Origin: Luidia sarsii
Taxonomy: Eukaryota > Echinodermata > Asteroidea > Paxillosida > Luidiidae
Reading direction: 5' to 3'
NCBI GenBank assembly: GCA_949987565.1
Contig: OX465102.1
Span: forward strand, 20,223,493 to 20,287,492
DNA length: 64,000 bases
Part shown: piece after piece, positions 48,001 to 58,990 of the stretch
Numbering within the stretch: position 1 is the stretch's first letter
How the letters are laid out: every line of letters begins with the position of its first letter
Program-made: the position numbers and the translations under genes
Notes under the pieces: generated by a model
What the model saw: the letters and a program-made list of their open reading frames with translations, nothing else
Told to the model about the DNA's origin: nothing
The model's database searches: none

Positions 48001-51000
48001 TTTGATAAAATCCCTTAATAAGTTCTCCAGGAAACGCTCCGTTTAGTCGAAAGTGATAATTCATCAGGATGGTTTTTTTTTCAATTTGTCAGGTTTTTGT
48101 TTGATAATTTTTATCAAAATGTCCATTCTGCCTTTGAGAAAGGTCCTGCTAGGATAGAAACATCAGGCCCTCCAAATTCCGATATTCACCTGTAGCCATT
48201 CATATTCAACCTTTATCGTACCAGCATTGATGAATGATACTTACAGTCTTTGGTTTGCATTGACACCATGCAAAATTTATCTTTTGTGAGTAAGTGTGGT
48301 TCTGAAAAGAACCAGAGTTCTTTTCATTTGGCATGGTGTCAACACAAACCTATCCCTTCTGCTATCCTCACCATGAAAACCTTCAAATCTCACTTACAGT
48401 CATTTTTATTTTTAGAGTGGAAGTAATTCATGGTATCGTTACTAATCAATTGTTGCTACATGTACCGGTACGTCATCATGTCAACATTTTGTATCTCATG
48501 GACATAGTTTGATTTATTCAGATGCATACATTTACATACGTCTGTGCATTCTTACCATGTCATATGCATGTGGAAGAAAACTCTGCAGTGTCATTATGTA
48601 AATCATCTTTTGGGAGATGGAGTGTGGCTCCGTAAAGAGCCAGTAACTCAATTAAATCTGTTATCGCATAGCTACATTACCAACCATTCCTATTTTGGAG
48701 GAATCGCTCCACTTTTTGATAAAAAATGTATCACTTTTTTCAAGCTCTTGACAACATTTTTGGCTTGGAATTGCACATGTATTCCTATGTAGTTTGCTCT
48801 GTGATTCCTCTTTTTTAGCAGAAGTATTCCTAATTTCCTTTAAGATAGGTTGGTTGGCAGATAAAGAAGGGATTTCAGAAAGGGATTTCATTTTACATGA
48901 ATAATGCTTACAAACACAGCACAAAACTGATTGACTTTTTCTCCTAATTTCCTTTACTATAGGTTGGTTGCTATGTACATGTAATATCGGCTCTTTGGGG
49001 AGTCACACTCCATCTCACAAGAGATGATTTACATGGTGTCACCACAAACCTTCCACTCTGTACTTTGACCATTGCAAACCTTCAAATCTGATGTCATATC
49101 ATAATGTGCGTGACATAGTCCCTCCCTCCCTCTCCCATCTTTTTGTTTGGACCCTCATCCCCGATACCGGTGTGCCTGGCTTTATTACCGTTGTGCCTTT
49201 GGGTTTTTTCCACCCGGAGATGGTTCTGCCTGGTAGATCCCAAGGTTGACCTCTGACCCCCCTCCCCATGGTAACACATCATACAATTACATGGGCATCG
49301 TGTCACGAGTGTTGTTTCAATCTTCAATCCAGTCCTTGCAACATGAAGGCAGAGAAATCATTCTTTGTTAAAACTGAGATAAAATCAACGTATCTTTTTT
49401 TTTTTTTCAAAGCAGAATTTCACTTTAAGTTCATGAACTCACTTTGTCGCAGGGCGCCCCGGAGGTCGCCCTACTTGACCGTTAACTTGAGGGAACCCAC
49501 ACACACGAGATGGACCACCGAGACCTCAATTAGCATTACGTAGAACAGAAATGATTTAATAAACGGAATAGGATCCATACATACACTAAAGAATATACCG
49601 GCTTACATACAGGGACCAAAAGGAAACTTATAACACCATGAGATACATATACAAGGACCAAAAGGAAACTTATAACACCATAACATACATGTAATTGGGG
49701 GAGTTGTCGGCCATGCCTAGCCTCGTCCTGGAGCGGAGTTCTCCCAGAGTGGACGACGCCCGGTGCCTCCGGTTATACAGTTCTCGCGCGGGGACCGATT
49801 GTAGCGAGAGTCCGGGTCGGAAGGGAGTACTCCGTCGGCCTGGTGGTTTCAGCCGGCAAGACTTAGCCGCTCTAGCAGGTCCCGCAGGGAAGACCCAGCC
49901 GCAGAATCTGGCAGGTCCCGCAGGGAAGACCCAGCCGCAGAATCTGGCAGGTCCCGCAGGGAAGACCCAGCCGCAGAATCTGGCAGGTCCCGCAGGGAAG
50001 ACCCAGCCGCAGAATCTGGCAGGTCCCGCAGGGAAGACCCAGCCGCAGATTCTGGCAGGTCCCGCAGGGAAGACCCAGCCGCAGATTCTGGCAGGTCCCG
50101 CAGGGAAGACCCAGCCGCAGATTCTGGCAGGTCCCGCAGGGAAGACCCAGCCGCTCTGGCCGTAAGGACGACTCCACCCGAAATACGGGAACGCCCGAAC
50201 CCCAGATGGTCTTGGGGTGCGGCAATCCCGGGAGAATTACACCACTTGGTTGGGCCTCATGGCACTATGAGTGCGGGCCACACCCTCGAAGGGAATCTCA
50301 GAGTCGCTGGCCATCGCCGGGACTGTATAATTTTGCCCGCTACTCCTACCACGAGGCCTTCCAACCCGCTTGTCCCGTGAGACGATGCCTCCGGTACCCG
50401 CAGCGTAAAAACTCCCCTTCTCCCCAATCGCAGTCCCGTTTTATACTCGGGAAAGCCGAGTCAGAAGGTTTGACATTCTTCAACACATTGTGCTGCAACT
50501 CACGCGGAAAGCCCGCTATTCACGGCCACTCTACCCAACGTTGCCACTCTGCCTCCAAACCCTATTACAATATAGTGAATGGGGAACCCACACAATGGGC
50601 AAGGTACCGTCCCATTCACCCGACTGGAGTCTCCACTCTCTCCAGATTAAGTTTAACAAAACCATCTACTTTGCATTTAACAACAAAAAGTAATTTTAAT
50701 AACTCGTCTTGTGACACTCTTTGTTTTTCAAACATAACAAAGGGAAAGTGATTGAGAGATTTGAAACAATTTCAAAAAATTGAATATGTCCTAAACCATA
50801 CTTGACTCTTAATCAAGCATTAACTGCACAAAAATCCAACAATAAGGAACGTAGACTTACCCTTACCGAACAGAGCACACAGGTCAGAGACGAAAAGGAG
50901 AATCTTTCCAACAGCGTTTATGGTACAAACAAGCAAAGTGCAGACAGCACTTGGGCTTTGTTGGGTTTTTTTTCTTTTCAGTTTGCCCAAATTTCTACCG

Positions 51001-54000
51001 AACTCGTCTCCTGATATCAAACTCATTTTTAGATTGATATACAAAAAATGTTGCAAACTGCTTACTGACTAAAATTACCAAAATGCAAATCTTAAAATTT
51101 ATTGGGCCTGATGTTTCGATCCTAGCAGGACCTTTCTCAGAGGCTGAGTGACAAGGACAAAAAAGATACATGTACACGAAGGAAGGGGGAAGAGAGTGAA
51201 TAGGACATACATGTAGATGAGAAACAAAGGACAAAGAGTAAAGCTGGTAGGGAGAGATCAAAGGGAAGGGCAAGGAGTAGGGTAGGGATAAGTGAGAAGG
51301 GGGGATCAAAGAGAGAAGTGTGGGGGAGTGGACACAAAAGAAGGATTATCAGAAAGCTGCATGGTGTTAGTCATTTCCCTCCTGGATGTTGAGACCATGT
51401 GGTTGAATAGTCCGAAGACGCTTCATCCACATTTTCTCACGGCTAAGACGGACAGCATTACTACGGTGACCATCATTTTTAGATTATTTCTTTGACTTTG
51501 CCTTTGAGAAAGGTCCTGCTAGGATCGAAACGTCAGGCCCTCTAACTTTTGAGATTTATAGATGATTTCTGCTTTCATGGGCATTGTAGATAGGATCACA
51601 GGCAGCACATTGTCCCTTAGTTGCAAAATTAAGTAGGAGATCTGAATGAAAGCATGATTTTAATCATTCATAGTAAAAAAAACAAATCATAGATTAACAG
51701 AAAATATTATTGTTTTTAATTCTCTAAAACATGTCTCATGCTTCACAAGACATGAATCATTTACTCTTTTCCTCATACTTTATGCTTCCTTAATCAAAGT
51801 CATGTTAATTGACACTGCGGAGTTGAGTTATGATGCATCGTAAGGCTTTGTAAAATCCACCTCAGGAACAATAGTTCTCAAGGTGCCCTAAAGAAAGGGT
51901 TACCGATGTGGATTTCACAAAGCCTTACGATGCATCATTACCCAACTTACGATTGATAACCCATCGTTAGTTGTGATGCGCCATATGGTTTCTGCGCATC
52001 GCTCATCGTCTTGCGATTGATCGTAAGCTTTGATGGGTTTGCTGAAATTGACTGCAGTCAAGCAGTGGTTGGTTTATGCAGTGTGTACATGGTGTAGGTG
52101 GATTGTCTTTGCTGGGGTGGGGATGTCAGTCATAGGTAATTAACCATAGTAACTGCCACATGTCTAAACTAACCCAAATAACCAGATTGAAAGATACATA
52201 TCTAACCAACAGTAATGTATCTTACTGAGTTGCAAGTATTGAAAGATAAAAGTGTTGTCAACTGGTTACTGACTTTACTGAGGAAAAATGCAAGTATCTC
52301 AAAAGTTACAGGGCATGACATTTAGATCCTAGCAGGACCTTTCTCAAAGGCAGCCTTTGAGAAAGGTCCTGCTAGGCTCGAAACGTCTGGCAAGGGAAAA
52401 CTTTTCAACAGCTTTTAGCTGTTTATGGGACAAACGAGCAAAGTGCAGACAGCACTTTGGGTTTGTCAGTTTTTTTCAGAATGTCAAAATTTCTACTGAA
52501 CCTGTCTCCTGATATGAAATTCACTTACCAGTATAGATTATTTCTTTGACTTTGCCTTTGAAAAAGGTCCTGCTAGGATCGAAACGTCAGGCCCTCTTAC
52601 TTTTGAGATACTTGTATTTCAGGTCATTTTAGTCAGTGAGCAGTTTAATTCAAAAATTTTCATAGAGCCGCTTAAGTGTGAAAATCTGCTAAGCAGGAAA
52701 CAGGAAAAAATCTCCCTTGTATTAACGGACTTACAGACTAGTGAGCATCACTCTAACGCAAGTCCTCCACCCTTCCATCCCCCAGCATCGTGTCCTATCT
52801 GTGTGACTGACTTGTGAACAGTCTGTCTGGACTCTGACTCTCTCCTGTCTGTGCCTCTAGTCGCTGATCTCTGTTTCTTACGACGTCATTTGGGTGTAAA
52901 GCTGCCCACCACTAATAGTAATACACAGCCGAGGCATTCTGTCCATTGTTTGACCAATCACATGGCCCAACCCACTAAAGATTACACCACAATGATGTGT
53001 GAGGGAGTACCGGCATCCCACTTGGAGCATGGTTGAAGTTTGAACATCATTTCACATTACAAAAGTCAGCTGAAAAAAGTACTGAGTAATTTTGTAAACA
53101 CATACATGGTGTAATAAGGTATAAAGAATATCTTTTGCCTAGTAAAATTTGACCTCGGAAAAAAAACCCCCCAAAAACGATCTCTCTCTTCTTCCAACAG
53201 CGCCTAGAGCACTCTACAGAGTGGATTTGGCGCATTATAAATCATATCAATTATTATCATTATTATGAAACAAAGATTAGTTGACTATTTGGGAAGGCTG
53301 CCATCCAAAGGCTTGATGGTAGCTCAGGTGGTAAGAGCACTGGTACCCCAAAAAACAGAAGATTGGGGTTTGAGTTCCTGCCTAGTCCAAATTTCGTTGT
53401 AATTTTTCCCCCAAAAAATAAAAATCAAACCACAAAAAGTAATAAGAGCAGTGACCAAGACTTTCAGCCATACATTGTTACAGAGCAGGGTACCGGTCAT
53501 CTGTTGGCCATCTTTGCCATTTTTCCACAAAAAAAAATAAAACCACAAAAAGTTTTAAAAGTGGTGACCAAGACTGTCAGCCATTCATTGTTACAGAGCA
53601 GGATACCGGTTATCTGACGGCCATCTTTGTTCTGTTATTTTCCCCCCTGTCCACTCCTGCAGCCGGAGTCGTCGTCGTCGCAGCAGCAGCGGGTCAACCT
53701 GCCCTCCTCCCGGCCCGAGCCGTACCAGCTGCAGATGACGGGCCGTCCGGCCAAGGAGGACGTGGAGGGCCAGACCTACGGCCGGCTGAACGCGGGCACC
53801 ACGCGGGACGTGTCGCAGCTCCTGACCTCGGATGAGCAGTTCAGCGACCTCAGTCCGCGCAGCATGAGCCGCCTGCTGAACATCGTCTCCATAACCGGTA
53901 CGTCGCGCGCGGAGAATGCCTGCACTGCTTGATGTGTGACTCTAACAAGGATTTTTTGGAGGATTGAGACTGGGTGGTGCTTGACTCAAAAAATGGATTT

Positions 54001-57000
54001 TGAAGGATTGATTGTCACATTTTTGGAATTGTGCTGCGTGTCTGCTGTATTAAGCAGTTTCTTGGGGAACTGAGTCTATGATCAGTCAGCACTACCGTAT
54101 GTATGAGCCTTGGATACCTTCCCATCCCGACCCTTCCCCAGCAGTGCCCTTTGGGGGCGTGCTTTTAGATCAGAGGATTTTTGAGGATTGAGGATAGATA
54201 GACCTCAGTAGAGGAGGTAGTAACTCAATATCTTTTATCAATATATCAATATCAATATCTCCCATTTTCATGCCTTGTACTTAAAAATGGACGAAAGAAA
54301 GACAAAGCCGGAGCCTGAGCCAGATTTTTTTTTAAAGGGTGTATGTCTTTGAAGCAGCCTCTGACCTCTGACCTCTCCCTTTTCAAAAGGTCGCCTGCTA
54401 CGGGCTAACAACATCAGCTTCCAGTGGCAGCGGCTGGCCTCCTGGGTGAATGTGACGGAGAAGTGGCCCTACCGCACCTCACGCCTGGCCGTCTACTACA
54501 AGAGCAATGAGGAGTCCTTTGACGACGACCTGCCTCTCAAGGCCCTTTACGAGAGGTACCTTGGCAAGCCTCCCGTCTTCCCCCGCTTCCTTTCCCCGCC
54601 CCCTTCCCCAAAACCTGAAGACCGTCGCACACCAGGGGCAGCTTAAGCGTGGAAATGTACTATAAATTTCTCCTTTGTCTGAACAGGATTGTCAAATCAC
54701 TTTTTGACTTGCTTTCACCTCTTCTTTACTTGACATTAAAGGCCCTATACAGAAGATTGCCATAGTTTGTGTTATTATTATTCACCCTCTTAAAACAATA
54801 CAGAAATATTGCCAACTCCCAACTGACTTAAAGGCCTATACAACATTGGTAAAGGTCAAAAGATTGCCACAGTTTGTGTGTTAAACCAATAAACATTTCA
54901 AAATAGTAATACTGCAAATGTTTTAGCTCAAATGGTAATCTGAGAAAGTAGAAAAATGCAAAAACCGTCACGGTTTACACACCGGACTGTAGTGTAAGAA
55001 ATTGATTATTACTCACGAGTAATAAACTATTTGTCGATGTTTAAGTGAACATTTCTCGAAAAGTACAGCATCCCAGACCATCCCAGAAGGATTCTATCAA
55101 AACCATCTAAAAACTGTGTAAATTAGAAGGAAATCTGTGGACATCGATGTTTCCCGGTCTTCCCAATGTTGTATTGGGCCTTTAAACAGTGGTGAGGCTT
55201 AACAAGCTGATCCTATGAATCAAGACTTTTGTTGCTTAAGTGGCTCCATGAAATTCGTCCCTGGGCTATCTGCTGAGCAAAAATACTTTCACGGTCTTTA
55301 GCTCAGCATGTAGCTCACCGTATGCGCTGATCTTTTGGTGAGATTTCTGCCTCAAGAGGCCGTGAGACCAATATCTATCCTGTTTGATTTTTTTTTGCCT
55401 CGCGTGGATGAAAACTCGTCGTATACTTGAGCTACGTGCTGAGCACAAAAAAATAACAACTGGCCAATGAAAGTGCATGCTCTGTTCACGTGCATGGTTT
55501 CCAAAATGCCAACAGATATCTCACCAAAATTTGACTGCACACTGAGCTACATGTACATGCTGAGCCAATGGCCACATGAGATTGTTTTGCTCAGCAGATA
55601 GCTCTCATGTGCGGCGGCCTTAACCCCCTTACCTGTGCTGCTTGGTGGAGCTTGTCAGATTCCGGATGGCCGTCTACCTAGCTCCAAACTCAAGCCTCCA
55701 CTGCTTGTGCCATAGTCAAATCAGTCAGTTGGTGAGCCATCTTGCAGCGTTTCTGTTTGCTTTCTACTTATCTGCAATTTTTGGCATTTCTACTCAACTG
55801 TTCGTGCTGCAGGATCATAGACGAGATACCGGCCTGTCGGGAGGTGGAGCCGCTGCTGGACTTGGACCAGGACGGCCGGAGTTTCCTGGTCTACCTGACC
55901 AAGCACACGCCGGTGCTGACCGTGGGCGACCTGAGACGCTTCCTGCCCTGCGCCTGCCACCTGGACCCGTACCTCCGCAAGCAGATCCGAGGTGAGAAAA
56001 GAAATACCGAGTGGAAGGTTTGCAGTGACACCATGTAGCACTTCTCATCTGAATAAGACTTAAGGCTTTGCATGGTGGGTTAATCAATATAGGAAGGTTT
56101 GCGGTGACACTATGTATAAGGTCTCTTAAAGAAGAGGTGTGGTTCTGAAAAGAACCTGAGTGGTAACTCGACGTTTCGACCAGTATGCTCTGGCCGTCAT
56201 CAGGAGAAAGAAAAAGAAGAGGTGTGGTTCTGAAAAGAACCACGAGACCTTATATATGGTGTCACCGCAAACCTTCCTATATTAACTTTTCATGTGGTCG
56301 CATGACTACACTCGACTGCACGCACACACCCATGTTTGCATCCTTGTGGAGACATTGCTTTGTTTATGCTCTACAACTGTGTGAGAAACAATGTTTAGAA
56401 AAATGCTCCCATTTCAACCACATTCACTTTCCTGGGTAGAAATGTGGGACCGTATGTCCGTTAGTATATAACACTTTGCGACTGATTCTTACCCATCAGA
56501 AATTTCCCGTTTTTGAGTTATTTCCAAATATCAATTTCGGGAAAACCTCGTGTAGACCTATAGACCTTTACAATTTCCCTGTGGAGACCTATGCAACCTG
56601 TTGGACTAGGTCTCCACAAGGCACAAGATTCGCACCCACATGCCGTGCACCCACATGCACTGTGTGCACAGCTTCTGCATCCACGCCGTGCATGTTACTC
56701 TGTTTGTTTGTTGATTCGTCTGCCTTTGTTTGTTTTGGGTCTTTTTCGTGGCCCGTCGCAGACTCCCTGGAGAGCCATGACATGGCGGGGGCGCTGCCCA
56801 ACATCACGGCCCTGCCCCGCCCCCAGAGCTTCGGCAGCAACTTCCCCAACCAGGTGTCCAGTCGCTCCTCCGTCTACTCGGCACTCAGCGACACGCCCTC
56901 CCGCCTCAGCTACCAGATGGCCGCCATCAACCCCTTCTCCAAGAAGGTAGGAGTCGGGACGTCGAGCGCCCTCGTGAATTATCTACGAGACAGCTCAGGA

Positions 57001-58946
57001 AAAAGCCTCTCGCAATATCGCTCTTCGTTTGCTCAGTTGCAAATCATCGCTAGGTTTAAATAGATAAGATCTGAAGGTTTGCATGGTGGAAATACTAAGT
57101 GGAAGGTTTGAGCTGACACCATGTAGCACTTCTCTTTCAAGAAGGAGTGTGGCTCTGAAAAGAGCCGGTAACTCAACGTTTTGGGTAGTCTGTACTCTGC
57201 CTGTTGTCAGGAGACTGCTGGATTCCAACTATCATTGGTGTTTGTAGTCTCCTGTTGACAGGCAGAGTACACACTACCCAAAATGTTGAGTTACCGGCTC
57301 TTTTCAGAGCCACACTCTTTCTTGAAAGAGAAGTGCTACATGGTGTCACAGCAAGCCTTCCACTTAGGTTTAAATAATCTGATTTTTTTGTGGGGAAGGG
57401 GTTAAGTTTAAAAAAAAAATGGTGCAAGAAGCATATTACTCATAAAAATTTGTTTTAAATTTCTTCCTTTTTTTTCCTTTAAAAAAAAATGCAGTTTATA
57501 ATCAGCTTTTTATTAGTGATGTTGCAAGCATTCATTTGTGTTGAGTTTCGTGATCAGTATCATTGTACACCCACCAATGACAGCTCGGTGTGACGCAGTC
57601 CGCAGACGTTTACGCCGACTTTTTCCCTCCCTATTTTTTGGTTCACATTCCGAGGCGCCTCGGAAGTCCACACTTGCCTCACCATGGTAACCTCTTCACG
57701 TTAAAAAAAAAAAGAAGAAGAAGAAGAAGAAGAAGAAGAAGAAGAAGAGAAAAAACCAAACCGACTGAATATCTGTTTTGTTTCCGTTTTCATCATTTCT
57801 CGTATCCAGCCTGAATTTGTTGTTATACCAGTAGTTAAGGTAATATGCCGCTGTACAGTGTGTTCAACTTCCCACTGGTCCCCTGCCCCCTCTTCCCCCA
57901 GTACCTGGTCCCAGACCCACTCCACAGTACTCCCCCCACCAATCTCCAATTGGTTCTGTACACCAGCCCTTTTTTCCATGGTTCCCGACATACCCAATGA
58001 GTTTGAATGCATTAATCTACCGTTGGTGTGACTATCATTAATTCCACCCCCCACCCACCAACCCCTTCTTATTTATTTTTTGGAAACAAACCCGGAGAGA
58101 ATAAAGTGGTGTACACAGTGCACCCACTGTTTCCCTTGGGTCTGACCTGTGTGCCTGTGAAGTGACCTCTTAAAGTCTGTGGATGTGAACTCTCTTTTAT
58201 GATTTGTCATTTCTAATCAGCTTCTATTAACCTCAGCCCCTCGTTCTCAAGATTCCACGAAAAAGTCTTGTGAAATCTCAAAATCTTAAAAAGTAGAGTT
58301 CATTTTAGTGCAACTTCTGTCAAGTGGGCTTGCATAATACCTAATGTTCTCTAAGCTAAATGAAAGAATTAAAACAAAAACAAATTAAAAAGAAAGTTGA
58401 TGCAAAGATCAATGTATAACTTTTCTTAATACCTGTGTCTTTCCAGCACAAATATTATAACAAAACTCCATGAAACAAAATCTTGTTTTCAGTCTATCTC
58501 TCCCTTTTTTGACCAGGGTTTTTCTGATTGGCTTCTAACACCTTTTTCCCCCTCAACAGATAAACAAGTGCCTTAATTAACTCTAAAAAAAAAATGATTA
58601 CAATCCCTCGCTTCCACGTCTTCTGAAGTTCAGTGTTTCTAATACAATACTTTCCTCTGTTTATTTTGCGTTTTCTTTTCGTTATTTTCTGGTACAGAAT
58701 CCTGTCTAAGTTGATGAGTTGTAGGCACGGTGTTGCCAATGACATTTATACATTTTTGGGGGGCCGGAGTTAAGATTTTAAAAGAAAAAGAGCCAAACTG
58801 TGTGACTTGATGGCTTTGAAAGTTCAAAGATTGTTAGCATTTGTCAAAGATGTGACATTTCAGAAAATCTGAAAGGTAACAAATCTGGTATTGGGTTTTG
58901 TAGTAGCACCGTGTTGATAGTATCTCTTTTGTGATTCTGTGTGAGA

Positions 58947-58990
<44 letters not shown>

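Noticed and set aside
50206..50751. 181-codon + frame in the GC-rich island
   Set aside because: No recognisable domain or splice context; kept only as part of an unexplained region.
56476..57063. 195-codon frame containing the Ser-rich exon
   Set aside because: Frame extends by chance into both introns; phase and GT/AG sites limit the exon to 56762-56946.
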